64,000 bases of DNA from Lonepinella koalarum (GCF_004565475.1 NZ_SRHX01000002.1:124001-188000), one strand, 5' to 3'; shown: positions 29,951 to 40,193, counted from the stretch's first letter. Made by a program: numbers and translations. Notes: a model not told the origin generated them from the sequence alone.

Positions 29951-30831
29951 GTATTCTATATTACTTAATACTAGCCTTTGGTATATTATTATTTATTTAT
30001 ACCGCAACAATTTTCTTTTCTGCGCGCAAGAAAATTAATCAACGTAATATTTCATTTAAGACATTTATTAATTTTATTCAAACAGTGAAATCAAAATTAG
30101 TATTATGGAAATATTATTTTGTCTCTGGCAATAATAAGAATCTAACTAGAAATATTCTAATTACATTCAGTGTATTTTTTATTATTTATTACTTAAATTA
30201 TGAATTTATTAAATTGGATAGACTTGTTTTTGTTGGACTTTTCTTAATCCTTTTTATTCTTTTTATTTGGAAAAAAGGACAACGTCATAATAGAAAAGTG
30301 TTTGAAGAAATGTTTCCTGAGGTAATACAAATAATGAACTCAGCAACGTCTTCAGGAGCGGGTTTATTGCAAGCATTAGGACATTGTGGCAGAGATATTC
30401 CGGGACAATTAGGTGATGAATTTAAAATTATTCATAAACGTTTGTCGATTGGTGAAGATGCTTATTCAGTTTTTAACGATAGCTATAACCGTTATCCCTA
30501 TAAAGAGTTCTATTTTTTTATTACGATTATTCGTATTAATCTTGATAAAGGAGGTCAAATGCGGGAAGTTATTTCTCGATTAGGTCGAGTGATTGCAGAC
30601 AGTAAAAAAATGGAAAAGAAAAAGAAAGCAATGACATCGGAAGCTCGTATGTCAGCTATGATTGTAGGCGCTTTCCCAGTAATATTTTTTATTATTATGA
30701 AATTTACTATGCCGGATAATTTTGATTATGTGATTGATGATCCAAACGGTCGTATTATTCTTTATTACGTACTTGGCAGTGAAATTTTTGGTATGTCCAT
30801 TATTTGGTGGTTAATGAGGAAGTCAACATGA
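29947..30831 (+). CDS. tadB: TadB inner-membrane platform protein
   Basis: 294 aa from the ATG overlapping the tadA stop. GspF-like: an N-terminal helix, a pair of helices near residues 75-110, the T2SSF domain (FPEVIQIMNSATSSGAGLLQALGHCG) and C-terminal helices. With TadC it forms the platform that couples TadA to pilin. The longer upstream frame overlaps tadA heavily and was rejected. Confidence 0.92.
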   Translation: MSILYYLILAFGILLFIYTATIFFSARKKINQRNISFKTFINFIQTVKSKLVLWKYYFVSGNNKNLTRNILITFSVFFIIYYLNYEFIKLDRLVFVGLFLILFILFIWKKGQRHNRKVFEEMFPEVIQIMNSATSSGAGLLQALGHCGRDIPGQLGDEFKIIHKRLSIGEDAYSVFNDSYNRYPYKEFYFFITIIRINLDKGGQMREVISRLGRVIADSKKMEKKKKAMTSEARMSAMIVGAFPVIFFIIMKFTMPDNFDYVIDDPNGRIILYYVLGSEIFGMSIIWWLMRKST

Positions 30832-31685
30832 CATTGAACGTATTTTTATACTATTTCGCATTAACATTATTTGGAATGATTTTATTATTCGTTGCCTTTT
30901 CTACTAAGAAGAAATTAGAACGAAATAAAGAATATATTTCAGGTGAAAAACCAAAAGAGAAAGATAATACAGAAACTCAGCAAGGTCAAAATAAACAACA
31001 ACTTGAGCTAGAACTATTATTAATAAATAATAATACGCTGCTTAAGATATTAGGGATTTTTGATAAGAATTTAAAACTTAAGTTATTATTAACATTCTTT
31101 TTATTCGGTGTTTATTATCTTTTTAACCTACAAGATGATTTAATTACATTAGTATTGGCAGGAGCAGGGATATTTGTTTTTGTTATTCTTATTCCAGGGA
31201 TGACAACCAGTTCAGTATTAAAAAGAAAAGTAAAGAAAATCATGGCAGATTTGCCGGGATTTGTTGACCTTGTGGCTGTCTGTGTACAGACGGGGATAAG
31301 TATTGATGCAGCGCTAAAACGTGTTGCAAGCGATTTTGAAGTATTAAATCCTGATCTTACTTATGTGATGTTACGTATTATTCGGAAATCTGAAATTACC
31401 GGTCTTAGTGCAGCTTTACAAGATCTAGCAATTTCTTTACCGACTAAAGAAATTCGTATGTTTTGTACTGTATTGCAGCAAAGTCTTAATTTTGGTTCTT
31501 CAATTTATTCGCATTTAACGCAATTATCTGCCGATATTCGAGAGATGCAATTGTTAGAAATAGAAGAAAAATTAGGCACACTAGCTGCCAAAATGAGTAT
31601 TCCATTAATTGTTTTTATTATGTTTCCAATCGTTATTTTAATTTTAGCACCAGGTGCAATGAGGGTATTTCCAAATGTATTTTAA
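30828..31685 (+). CDS. tadC: TadC inner-membrane platform protein
   Basis: 285 aa from the ATGA overlap with tadB. A second GspF-like protein: helices at residues ~5-25, 85-125 and 260-282, and the T2SSF core ADLPGFVDLVAVCVQTGISIDAALKR. Partner of TadB. Confidence 0.92.
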   Translation: MTLNVFLYYFALTLFGMILLFVAFSTKKKLERNKEYISGEKPKEKDNTETQQGQNKQQLELELLLINNNTLLKILGIFDKNLKLKLLLTFFLFGVYYLFNLQDDLITLVLAGAGIFVFVILIPGMTTSSVLKRKVKKIMADLPGFVDLVAVCVQTGISIDAALKRVASDFEVLNPDLTYVMLRIIRKSEITGLSAALQDLAISLPTKEIRMFCTVLQQSLNFGSSIYSHLTQLSADIREMQLLEIEEKLGTLAAKMSIPLIVFIMFPIVILILAPGAMRVFPNVF

Positions 31686-32424
31686 TTTAATTAAAAAAGT
31701 ATTATTTTTAGGTTTCGTTGTTTCTTTAACGGCTTGTGCAAACTTCAATAAACCGTTAACTGCAGAGAATTTTGATGCAAAAGAAAAACTTTATGAAAGC
31801 ACAAGAAATTATGGTGGATTAATTTCGCTTTACCGTGATTCATTAAAAATAAACGATGATCCAAATGTGCGCTATAAATTAGCAAATAGTTATTACATAA
31901 AAGGGGATAATCAATCTTCTATATTATATTTAACACCTTTATTAAACTCGCAAAGTCCTTTAGCCACTCAAGCGAGTATTTTACAGATTAAAAATTTAAT
32001 TCAACTACAACAATATCCTCAAGCGATTTCGATTGCCAATGCGATGCTTCAGCAAGATTCGAGAAATGCGGAAACTTATAATTTACGTGGTATTGCTTTC
32101 GCACATATGGGGCGTTTATCTGATGCTCAAGAGGATATGGGAAAAGCAAGAGAATTTTTTCTTAACGATGTTACAGCAATTAATAATATAGCAATGTTAA
32201 GCATTATTAATAATGATTACCGTAATGCAGTGGATCTCTTACTTCCGCAATATTTAAATGGAGTGAAAAATCAACGATTAATTCATAATCTCGTTTTTGC
32301 TTTAGTTAAAAACAATGATACAGATTATGCTTTAGATATTATTCGTAAAGAGCGTTTAAATACATCGCCGGATGATCTGATTGCAGCATTAAAAAAGGCA
32401 GAAAAAATCACCGCACATGAATAA
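31675..32424 (+). CDS. tadD: TadD TPR lipoprotein
   Basis: 249 aa. Lipobox LTAC (signal KKVLFLGFVVSLTAC), then tetratricopeptide repeats (for example YKLANSYYIKGDNQSSILYL and AETYNLRGIAFAHMGRLSDAQED). A pilotin-like outer-membrane lipoprotein needed for secretin assembly. It overlaps tadC by 11 nt. Confidence 0.88.
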   Translation: MYFNLIKKVLFLGFVVSLTACANFNKPLTAENFDAKEKLYESTRNYGGLISLYRDSLKINDDPNVRYKLANSYYIKGDNQSSILYLTPLLNSQSPLATQASILQIKNLIQLQQYPQAISIANAMLQQDSRNAETYNLRGIAFAHMGRLSDAQEDMGKAREFFLNDVTAINNIAMLSIINNDYRNAVDLLLPQYLNGVKNQRLIHNLVFALVKNNDTDYALDIIRKERLNTSPDDLIAALKKAEKITAHE

Positions 32425-32448
32425 TCAAAATGATAAAAAGGTTAATTT

Positions 32449-33000
32449 ATGATAAAGAATTTAAAGAGAATGCTAGTAAACCCTAATGGGGTTTCTAGTA
32501 TAGAATTTTCGATCACAATTGGTGTTTTCTTTTTTGTGGTGTTTATGATTTTTGAATTGTGTCGCTTAGCAGTTATTTCTGCCTATTGGGATTTAGCCAT
32601 TGCGGAGAGTGTGAGAATAGTTAAAAACCAACAGGCACCCAATAATGATTATGCGACCTTGTTTAAAAAGACGTTATTGGAGCAACGTCAAAGTTTAGAA
32701 AGTGCAACCATCGGTTTATTAGCGGAACATCGTAATTCATTAGAAGTAGAAGTGAAATATGTAGATAGTGTTGAGCATTTAGCTAATCAAAATTTTATAC
32801 AATCAGAAGTTACACAAAATAAACAGACATCTACTTCGATAGGTCGCAATGCAGCATTGGCATTATACATATTGAAATATAATTATAGTCCTATTGTGCC
32901 ACTGCCGTTTTTGCCGACAAGTTGGACGAATCATTTATTAGAAAGAAAAATTGTAATGGTACAAGAATATGAAAGATCGAAATTTGACTACACGAATTAA
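32449..33000 (+). CDS. tadE: TadE pseudopilin
   Basis: 183 aa. Prepilin-like N-terminus NG/VSSIEFSITIGVFFFVVFMIFE, processed by TadV. The soluble remainder is not conserved in detail. It shares 32 nt with tadF. Confidence 0.88.
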   Translation: MIKNLKRMLVNPNGVSSIEFSITIGVFFFVVFMIFELCRLAVISAYWDLAIAESVRIVKNQQAPNNDYATLFKKTLLEQRQSLESATIGLLAEHRNSLEVEVKYVDSVEHLANQNFIQSEVTQNKQTSTSIGRNAALALYILKYNYSPIVPLPFLPTSWTNHLLERKIVMVQEYERSKFDYTN

Positions 33001-33562
33001 ATTTTTTTCTAGCAATGAAAAAGGCTCGGTCGCTATTGAGTTTGTTCTTATCATGATCGTGTTGGCTTTTATCTTTGCTTTTATGGCAGATTTAGTTTTT
33101 ATGCGTTCAAGTCTAGGTAAATTAGATAATGCTTCTTATTCATTAGTGAATGTATTGCGCGAACGCCGGCAATTGTATGATGAGACAATTTCAGGTAGTA
33201 AAACAATAACAAATAGCGATCTAGTTACTTTTCGGAAATTAGCATCACAAATTCTGTATGGAGATAATAGCCATGACAATGATGTGATAATTGTTTTGGA
33301 ACAGCTAACTTTTACGGGGGAAACACCAATTTTACCGCATACAAAATTAGGAGATGATAGCAAATGTCCTCCAGCTACATCATTAGATAAGTTAAAAGAC
33401 TTATCACCTCGTTCAGAGATTAACGGTGAACGGAAAATTCCACTGTATCAAGTAACGGTTTGTATGAATATTGGTAGTGGTTTATTTAGAGCCTTATTAG
33501 CGAAAGATAGTACTAAATTAGACGGAATGTTACGTTCTAGTTCTTTAGGCGTGTCTCGTTAA
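32969..33562 (+). CDS. tadF: TadF pseudopilin
   Basis: 197 aa. Prepilin-like segment KG/SVAIEFVLIMIVLAFIFAF. A Cys pair (SKCPP, VTVCMN) lies in the C-terminal part. Start ATG 32969 lies within the 3' end of tadE, suggesting coupled translation. Confidence 0.88.
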   Translation: MKDRNLTTRIKFFSSNEKGSVAIEFVLIMIVLAFIFAFMADLVFMRSSLGKLDNASYSLVNVLRERRQLYDETISGSKTITNSDLVTFRKLASQILYGDNSHDNDVIIVLEQLTFTGETPILPHTKLGDDSKCPPATSLDKLKDLSPRSEINGERKIPLYQVTVCMNIGSGLFRALLAKDSTKLDGMLRSSSLGVSR

Positions 33563-33581
33563 TAATTATATAAGAGATTTT

Positions 33582-35153
33582 ATGATGAAAAAGATATTTT
33601 ATTTTGCTAAACCAGGGTATAACACCTTGTTTCAGTTTTATAAAAATGAAAGTGGTGTTTATACCGTTATGATGGGAATACTTTCTTTTGTTTTACTTGG
33701 GTTAATTGCTTTTGCGGTAGATGGCTCAGGTCTCTTATTAGATAAAGCCCGTTTTGTGCAAGGTATGGAACAGGCAAGTTTAGCTTTGGTGACAGAAAAT
33801 AATGCTAATAGACAAAATCCAAAACATTACGATGTTACACGTCAGCCAAGTGATAGTCTTGATCCTAAAGAAAAATTAATGGAGCAGCAAGATAAGCGTA
33901 ATAAAGAATTAGTTTCGGGGATTGTACGTAGTTATTATTTAGGTAATACTTACCGTCCGAATAATCAAGAAGTTAAAGATCAATATGATTATTATTGTGG
34001 CACGATTAATAACGATTTAGGGGCGAATTCTAAAACCGTAGCTTGTTATGTGAGTGGTAATTTTGACCGCCCATCTTGGATCTATTTAAAAGATCAACCT
34101 TTATCTTTTGCAAAAGTAAACAATATTTCTTCTGGTGCAATTTATGCACAGAAAAATCTTGATGAAGTTGCGCCATTGGATTTAATGTTGGTGAGTGACT
34201 TTAGTGGTTCTATGAATTCTGATGTTAATAATAGAGAAACATATCTATATAATAATTCTAAGTTAGCGATTCTTAAAGATGTGGTAGAATCTATTGGTAA
34301 TGATTTATTAGATGTATCAAAAGCCGAAAGAGAAAATCGAAATATTAGTCCGTTTAATCGTATAGGTTTTACAGCCTTTGCTTTGGGAGCACAACAAAAA
34401 AACAATACAGGTTATTGTTATTTACCTTTCTCTTTTAAGGGGCGCTCTAGTAAATTACCTCTTTCAAATCGAACAAACTTTTATGAGCTTGTTTCTTATA
34501 TTAATAATAATGTGGATTTATCTGCAACAATTAATAAAATTGCTTCTTTTAACGGTACTGATATTTCATATTCGGTTAGTTTTTCAAAAAATGACTTTTG
34601 TTTAAAAGATAATGACAATCATTCTACAACAGATTTTTGGTTTACTAAGGAACAGCATTCTACTTTGAATGATAAGTTTCGTAGTTTAAAAGCTAATGGT
34701 GCGACATTAAGTAGTTCAGGCTTATTGATAGGGGCGAATTATTTAATGGATAAAAATAATGATCCAGAAGCACAGCCAGCAAAATTAAAAACGAATACAC
34801 AACGTATTCTCTTAGTATTATCTGATGGGAGAGATGAAATTACATCTTATGCCGAAACTTCAATCACAACAACCATAGATCTTATTAATCACGGACTTTG
34901 TGAGAAAGTGAGACAAAAATTGGATTCTTTACAAGATGCTAGTTATACCACACGTCCAACAAGAATTGCTTTTGTCGCTTTTGGCTATGAACTTTTACCC
35001 GATCAGAAAACAGCATGGAAAAAATGTGTTGGTGCTGATTATTACGAAGCGAGCAATAAACAACAACTTCTTAATACTTTCCGTCAAATTGTGGGTATAG
35101 AAGAAGAAGTGGGACATTCATTGAGTGAGAAACCTACCTTTAACAAGAACTAA
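33582..35153 (+). CDS. tadG: TadG, von Willebrand A-type Tad protein
   Basis: 523 aa. N-terminal pilin-like hydrophobic segment ESGVYTVMMGILSFVLLG, then a VWA-like domain whose metal site is DLMLVSDFSGSMNSD (DxSGS MIDAS form). Further conserved residues are in KANGATLSSSGLLIG and ILLVLSDGRDE. It is the last gene of the tad operon. It is followed by a strong terminator and is thought to anchor or cap the pilus. Confidence 0.9.
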   Translation: MMKKIFYFAKPGYNTLFQFYKNESGVYTVMMGILSFVLLGLIAFAVDGSGLLLDKARFVQGMEQASLALVTENNANRQNPKHYDVTRQPSDSLDPKEKLMEQQDKRNKELVSGIVRSYYLGNTYRPNNQEVKDQYDYYCGTINNDLGANSKTVACYVSGNFDRPSWIYLKDQPLSFAKVNNISSGAIYAQKNLDEVAPLDLMLVSDFSGSMNSDVNNRETYLYNNSKLAILKDVVESIGNDLLDVSKAERENRNISPFNRIGFTAFALGAQQKNNTGYCYLPFSFKGRSSKLPLSNRTNFYELVSYINNNVDLSATINKIASFNGTDISYSVSFSKNDFCLKDNDNHSTTDFWFTKEQHSTLNDKFRSLKANGATLSSSGLLIGANYLMDKNNDPEAQPAKLKTNTQRILLVLSDGRDEITSYAETSITTTIDLINHGLCEKVRQKLDSLQDASYTTRPTRIAFVAFGYELLPDQKTAWKKCVGADYYEASNKQQLLNTFRQIVGIEEEVGHSLSEKPTFNKN

Positions 35154-35164
35154 AAATTATTTTT

Positions 35165-35202
35165 GTTTCCCAAAAACACAGTAGTCTTTGGGAAACTTTT
35201 TT
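35165..35202 (+). terminator. terminator of the tad operon
   Basis: GTTTCCCAAA and TTTGGGAAAC form a perfect 10-bp stem with a 12-nt loop, followed by TTTTTT. Confidence 0.93.
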
Positions 35203-35227
35203 ATTTTCTTATTCTTTATTGTGTATT

Positions 35228-36823
35228 ATGTTAAAAAAAATTCGTTGTTATTTAGAAGCTAGATTATTCTATATTTGGTTACTTTTCTTTTCTGCTTTAA
35301 CAGTCTTTATTTCTCCAGAAAGTACCATTCATTATGCGATTGTTAGTACTTATCTTGTTTATTATTTAGTTTATGCCGTAAATAGAAAGTTATTCTTTTG
35401 GCTGGTAGGTTTTATCACTATTACATTATTTTTATATTACCCGGTAGATTTACGTTATGGATCATTAAATTCAGGAATTGTTGCTGCCTTTATTGAAACC
35501 AATATGGATGAGTCTTTATCGTTTCTTCAACAGTTGAAAATATCAAATTTTTTTATACCACTAATATTTGTTTTTTCTGCATTTATTTTATTTAGAGTGG
35601 AGAAATATAATAAACCCACTGATAATAAAAAAATATTGCATAGCATTTTATTTTTAATATTATTATTTAGTATTCTTTGGTTGCCGACAAAATTATATGT
35701 TAAGCAACTAGATGGATTAGAAGATACCGCTTGGAGTTTAACCAATACTCCCGTAAATGTTATTGCTTTCTATACTAATATTTATGAAAGTATTAATAGC
35801 TATTATAATGAGAAAAATGAACTAGAAAATTTAATAAACATACCTTCCCCATGGCAGCTATCTTCCGTACAACCTAAATATAAAAATTATGTTCTGATTA
35901 TTGGTGAAAGTGTCCGACGAGATTGGGTATCAACCTATGGTTTTCATTTACCAACCACGCCATTTTTAGATCAAACTAAGGGGTATATTAATAGTGGTTA
36001 TATTTCTGCCGCCCCAGCGACTTATCATTCTTTACTTTATTCTTTATATTTGAAAGATCAAAAAACTAAAAAAGTCAATTATGCGTATAATATTATTACC
36101 TTAGCGAAAGCGGCAAATTTTAAAACTATTTGGCTATCAAACCAAGGTAGTATGGGAAAATATGATACTATTGCTAGTCGCATTGGTGCTTCAGCGGATG
36201 TACATCTTTTTACTAAAAAAGGAGCATTTAATACAAGTTATGTCGATGACGATAAGTTACTTGAAATGTTTGCCGCACAAATGAATCAAACAGCCACAGA
36301 AGGAAATCGATTGTTTGTATTACATCTTATGGGATCCCATGCAAAATTCTGCGATCGGGTGAATGATAAAGTAACTATTGATTTTGTTAATAAGTCCCTT
36401 TCCTGTTATGCTAGTAGTATATTAAAAACGGATGCTCTGATTGAAAATGTGGTTGCCTTATTGAAACAGCAACAGCAACGTTATTCATTGATTTATTTTT
36501 CTGATCATGGTTTATCTTATATTAATAAAGAAGACAAAAATGAATTAAGTTTAACCCATGGAAGTGAGTTTAAACAGAATTACGAAGTGCCATTCTTTAA
36601 ATTATCCAGTGATGATACGCACAGAAAAATAGTGAATGTGCAACGTAGTGCAATGCATTTTATGTATGGTTTTGCACAATGGTTAGGCATTCAAGCCCAA
36701 GAACTGAATACAGATTATGATTTCTTTTCGGAGAAAAATGATACAGATATTAAGGTCTTTAATTTTGAAAAAGAAGTACCTTTTGCGGAATTAAAAGAAG
36801 ATAAATTACCTGTGTATAAATAA
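35228..36823 (+). CDS. phosphoethanolamine transferase-like membrane sulfatase-fold protein
   Basis: 531 aa from ATG 35228. Five hydrophobic segments fill residues ~15-165. A periplasmic alkaline-phosphatase-superfamily domain follows: YVLIIGESVRRDWVSTYGF (metal-binding Glu), SAAPATYHSLLYSLY (region of the nucleophilic Thr), VLHLMGSHAKF and LIYFSDHGLSY (Asp-His metal ligands). The family moves phosphoethanolamine from phosphatidylethanolamine to lipid A, LOS core sugars or proteins. It lies directly after the tad terminator, in the same direction, inside a segment without uptake sequences. The acceptor is unknown. Confidence 0.83.
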   Translation: MLKKIRCYLEARLFYIWLLFFSALTVFISPESTIHYAIVSTYLVYYLVYAVNRKLFFWLVGFITITLFLYYPVDLRYGSLNSGIVAAFIETNMDESLSFLQQLKISNFFIPLIFVFSAFILFRVEKYNKPTDNKKILHSILFLILLFSILWLPTKLYVKQLDGLEDTAWSLTNTPVNVIAFYTNIYESINSYYNEKNELENLINIPSPWQLSSVQPKYKNYVLIIGESVRRDWVSTYGFHLPTTPFLDQTKGYINSGYISAAPATYHSLLYSLYLKDQKTKKVNYAYNIITLAKAANFKTIWLSNQGSMGKYDTIASRIGASADVHLFTKKGAFNTSYVDDDKLLEMFAAQMNQTATEGNRLFVLHLMGSHAKFCDRVNDKVTIDFVNKSLSCYASSILKTDALIENVVALLKQQQQRYSLIYFSDHGLSYINKEDKNELSLTHGSEFKQNYEVPFFKLSSDDTHRKIVNVQRSAMHFMYGFAQWLGIQAQELNTDYDFFSEKNDTDIKVFNFEKEVPFAELKEDKLPVYK

Positions 36824-36834
36824 TAAAATATAAT

Positions 36835-36863
36835 AAACTGCCCTGTTAAACAAGGCAGTTTTG
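36835..36863. terminator. bidirectional terminator between the transferase gene and maeB
   Basis: AAACTGCC pairs with GGCAGTTT around a short loop, with A-rich and T-rich flanks for both converging genes. Confidence 0.82.
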
Positions 36864-36878
36864 AAAGCAACTATTTTA

Positions 36879-39146
36879 CTATGCTTGTTGGGCTTTCACC
36901 GCAGCTACTGCCACCATATTAATAATGCGACGAACAGAAGATTTTGATGTCAAAATATGAGCCGGTTTTTTGATACCCATTAAAATTGGACCGATAGTAA
37001 TCGGGGTATGCGTACCTTGCAATAAGTTTAAACTAATACGAGCCGATTCCATATTTGGCATAATTAATAGATTTGCCGCTCCTTTTAATGGACTGTCTGG
37101 CATTATTTCGTTACGTAAACTTTCGGTTAATGCCACATCACAATGCATTTCGCCATCAATGATTAGAGTTGGATCTAATTGATTAACTAATCGTAAAACT
37201 TGACGCATTTTCACCGCACTTGGGTGATCAGATGAACCATAGTTAGAATGTGAAATTAATGCCACTTGGGGTTCAATACCAAAGCGGCGAACTTCTTCAG
37301 CGGCCATTAAGGTAATTTCTGCCAATTCTTCTACATCTGGATCTGTATTTACGAAGGTATCAGCTAAGAATAAGTTACGATCAGCAAGCACTAAACCATT
37401 TACTGTAGCAGGTACTTTTACATTATCTTTAACACCTACAATTTCGGTTAATAAACTCAAACTGGATGAATAAGTACCAACTAATCCACATAACATAGCA
37501 TCTGCATAATCTAATTCTAATAATGCTGAACCGATAGCTGCTGAGTTATTCATCATACGGCGTTTTGCCATGGCAGCGGTAACGCCATTGCGTTTCATTT
37601 TGTTATGATACAAGCTCCAGCATTTTTCAAAGATTTCTGGATTATCGGTACTTAACACATCAAAATCTTTACCTACTTCAATTTTTAAACCCAGTTTTTT
37701 GATTTTTTGTTGGATAACATCATTACGACCCACTAACACTGGGTAAGCAATACCAAGACCAGAAATTTCTTGTACTGCGTGTAAAATACGAGTTTCTTCA
37801 CCATCCGCTAATAAGACCCGTTTTTTGTCTTTTTTCGCTTGGTCAAACACAGGTTTCATAAACAAATTGGTTTTGTAAACGAATTGCGTTAATGTTTCTA
37901 AATAAGCGTCCCAATCAGTAATTGGACGAGTTGCCACACCGCTATCCATTGCCGCTTTCGCTACCGCTGGAGCAATACGCACGATTAAGCGTGGATCGAA
38001 TGGTTTTGGAATAATATAATCAGGACCGAAAGACACTTCGTTGCCACCATAAGCCGAAGTAACGACTTCATTTTGTTCTGCAAGAGCAAGATCTGCAATA
38101 GCATGCACTGCCGCCATTTTCATTTCTTCATTAATGGTGGTCGCACTTACATCTAATGCACCACGGAAAATGAATGGGAAACAAAGCACATTGTTGACTT
38201 GGTTAGGATAGTCAGAACGACCTGTACATACAATCGCATCGGCACGAGCCGCTTTGGCTTCAGGTGGAGTGATTTCAGGATCAGGGTTTGCTAATGCCAA
38301 AATCAATGGACTGGCTGCCATGGATTTTACCATTTCAGCAGTCAATAAGCCTTTGGCGGAACAGCCTAAGAAAATGTCCGCATTTTCAATCACATCGCCT
38401 AATGAACGTGTGCCGTTATCATCAATGGCATAGAGTTTTTTAGTGTCGTCCATACGGTCATCACGGTTTTTGTAGATTACCCCTTTAGAGTCGCAAACCA
38501 CGATATTTTCCCGTTTCATGCCAAGTGAAACCAATAAATTCAAACACGCAATAGAGGCGGCACCTGCACCTGATGCGACTAAACGCACGTCTTCAATTTT
38601 TTTACCCACAATACGTAAACCGTTTAACACAGCCGCCGAGCTGATAATCGCTGTACCGTGTTGGTCATCATGGAAGACAGGAATGTGCATACGTTCACGT
38701 AATTTTTGCTCTATATAGAAACATTCAGGGGCTTTAATATCTTCAAGGTTAATCCCCCCAAAAGTTGGCTCAAGGGAGGCAATGATTTCCACTAATTTAT
38801 CGGGATCTTTTTCATCAATCTCAATATCAAACACATCTACACCAGCGAATTTTTTAAATAACACGCCTTTCCCTTCCATTACAGGCTTACCTGCTAACGC
38901 CCCGATATTACCTAACCCAAGTACCGCCGACCCGTTAGAAATCACCGCAACTAAATTGCCTTTAGACGTATAACGATAGGCTTTGGCGGGATCCGCTTGA
39001 ATATCTAAACATGGTTCCGCAACACCTGGTGAATAGGCAAGCGCTAAATCTCGTTGAGTGGCTAGTGATTTGGTTGGAGTAACTTCAATTTTTCCAGGTT
39101 TTGGAAATTCGTGAAAATCTAAAGCAGCTTGACGTAAATCTGACAT
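36879..39146 (-). CDS. maeB: NADP-dependent malic enzyme
   Basis: 755 aa from ATG 39146 (RBS AAAGGATC); the frame extends to 39233 without support. The malic enzyme domain (~1-430) has [32 protein letters not shown] and the NADP fold [19 protein letters not shown]. The C-terminal ~320 residues are the phosphotransacetylase-like domain ([13 protein letters not shown]...) typical of MaeB, regulatory and usually inactive. Oxidative decarboxylation of malate to pyruvate supplying NADPH. Confidence 0.96.
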   Translation of the reverse strand: MSDLRQAALDFHEFPKPGKIEVTPTKSLATQRDLALAYSPGVAEPCLDIQADPAKAYRYTSKGNLVAVISNGSAVLGLGNIGALAGKPVMEGKGVLFKKFAGVDVFDIEIDEKDPDKLVEIIASLEPTFGGINLEDIKAPECFYIEQKLRERMHIPVFHDDQHGTAIISSAAVLNGLRIVGKKIEDVRLVASGAGAASIACLNLLVSLGMKRENIVVCDSKGVIYKNRDDRMDDTKKLYAIDDNGTRSLGDVIENADIFLGCSAKGLLTAEMVKSMAASPLILALANPDPEITPPEAKAARADAIVCTGRSDYPNQVNNVLCFPFIFRGALDVSATTINEEMKMAAVHAIADLALAEQNEVVTSAYGGNEVSFGPDYIIPKPFDPRLIVRIAPAVAKAAMDSGVATRPITDWDAYLETLTQFVYKTNLFMKPVFDQAKKDKKRVLLADGEETRILHAVQEISGLGIAYPVLVGRNDVIQQKIKKLGLKIEVGKDFDVLSTDNPEIFEKCWSLYHNKMKRNGVTAAMAKRRMMNNSAAIGSALLELDYADAMLCGLVGTYSSSLSLLTEIVGVKDNVKVPATVNGLVLADRNLFLADTFVNTDPDVEELAEITLMAAEEVRRFGIEPQVALISHSNYGSSDHPSAVKMRQVLRLVNQLDPTLIIDGEMHCDVALTESLRNEIMPDSPLKGAANLLIMPNMESARISLNLLQGTHTPITIGPILMGIKKPAHILTSKSSVRRIINMVAVAAVKAQQA

Positions 39147-39301
39147 AGTTTTGATCCTTTTTATTGTGATTAATGAAACAAATAATTTGCCATTATAAAA
39201 CAAAATCAAATAAAAAAATGTGATATAAGGCAAATTTTTGCAATAAATTGTCAGGGGGAAATGAGGTAATAGAAAAGCTCGGGGGGAGAATTTGTTATTT
39301 G

Positions 39302-39323
39302 GGCTAGGGGAATACCCCTAACC
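39302..39323 (-). terminator. hairpin after mqsA
   Basis: On the minus strand GGTTAGGGG-TATT-CCCCTAGCC is a 9-bp stem with one wobble. No T run follows, so it may be an mRNA 3'-end structure. Confidence 0.45.
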
Positions 39324-39333
39324 TAAATAGAAG

Positions 39334-39729
39334 TTAAGCCATTTCTGTCAATAAATCTGGATGTTTATCCAAAATTTTTAATAATTTAATTAATGCTACT
39401 GGTGGTGTGGCTTTTCCTGTTTCATAACGAGAAAATGCAGTTACGCCACCACCAAAAATAGCACCAGCTTGCCGTTGATCTAATTTTAATTTTTTACGAA
39501 CACGTTGAATATAAAGCGGATCGGCTAATGTCGCATTAACCTGTTTATTAAATTCAATCATCGTTTCTGAAACACGTTGAGCATCAATAGGGTCAACTAA
39601 TACTGAATCGCAATGACTACAATATTTACCTGAAACCGCAGGAATAACGGTTTTTTGTCCTTTGTAAGTATAAGACATATCACGTACATCTTGAATATAC
39701 TCACCTGTGTTACATTCTATACATTTCAT
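39334..39729 (-). CDS. mqsA: MqsA-type antitoxin
   Basis: 131 aa. The N-terminal zinc domain has two CxxC pairs (MKCIEC and KYCSHCDS). A C-terminal HTH_XRE domain (LDQRQAGAIFGGGVTAFSRYETGKATPP) binds operator DNA. It follows mqsR by 2 bp, giving the toxin-first order typical of this system. As a known repressor it should control mqsRA; effects on other genes are possible. Confidence 0.92.
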   Translation of the reverse strand: MKCIECNTGEYIQDVRDMSYTYKGQKTVIPAVSGKYCSHCDSVLVDPIDAQRVSETMIEFNKQVNATLADPLYIQRVRKKLKLDQRQAGAIFGGGVTAFSRYETGKATPPVALIKLLKILDKHPDLLTEMA

Positions 39730-39731
39730 CC

Positions 39732-40028
39732 TTATAGCTCCTTAAATGAAACAATTAATACTTCATCAATTACAGTTAACTTGAGATAAATATTGCCATA
39801 TTCCGTATTGGGGCGATAAACATCTTGCCAAATAGTATGATTAGCATAGGTCGTCATACTTTTATAAAAATCGGCAGGCGTTAACGCATTCACAATCTCG
39901 ATCATTGTATTATGGTCAATTCCCATTTGAGCTGCACCAACCAAAGCAGACTGGGTTTGTGTGTATTTACCTTGAGCAATAAGCTCTTTGACTTTTTCAA
40001 GTTTACAATGTGGCGTTCGTTTTTCCAT
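39732..40028 (-). CDS. mqsR: MqsR mRNA interferase toxin
   Basis: 98 aa. The N-terminal MEKRTPHCKLEKVKELI and the C-terminal half (DFYKSMTTYANHTIWQDVYRP, then DEVLIVSFKEL) correspond closely to E. coli MqsR as I recall it. RelE-fold RNase cutting at GCU in mRNAs. It appears complete and intact. Its promoter region faces the tct operon. Confidence 0.93.
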   Translation of the reverse strand: MEKRTPHCKLEKVKELIAQGKYTQTQSALVGAAQMGIDHNTMIEIVNALTPADFYKSMTTYANHTIWQDVYRPNTEYGNIYLKLTVIDEVLIVSFKEL

Positions 40029-40042
40029 TTGGTTTAGAAGTA

Positions 40043-40080
40043 ATTTATCTATTTGCTATATTTTAATCTATTAGATAAAT
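40043..40080 (-). promoter_or_regulatory. candidate mqsRA operator
   Basis: ATTTATCTA (40043-40051) and TAGATAAAT (40072-40080) are perfect 9-bp inverted arms 20 bp apart, starting 15 bp upstream of mqsR. They fit dimeric MqsA binding, although the E. coli AACCT/AGGTT sequence is not present. Confidence 0.5.
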
Positions 40081-40125
40081 TTTACAAGAGAAATATTCAA
40101 CGCTTTTATTGTAAAAAAGAAAATT

Positions 40126-40141
40126 TGTGATCCAGCTCACA
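40126..40141 (+). promoter_or_regulatory. CRP site of the tct-rbsK operon
   Basis: TGTGATCCAGCTCACA is a perfect match to both CRP half-sites. A promoter-like pair follows (TTGATG 40168-40173, 17-bp spacer, TTTAAA 40191-40196), placing the CRP centre near -70. Confidence 0.85.
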
Positions 40142-40193
40142 AATTCAACAAAAAGTGCTTTTTTTAGTTGATGTTTTCTTGTATTGTCTTTTT

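Noticed and set aside
38518-38973. Plus-strand frames inside maeB (and similar long frames opposite other genes)
   Set aside because: They mirror the codon pattern of the real gene on the other strand and lack RBS or recognisable domains.
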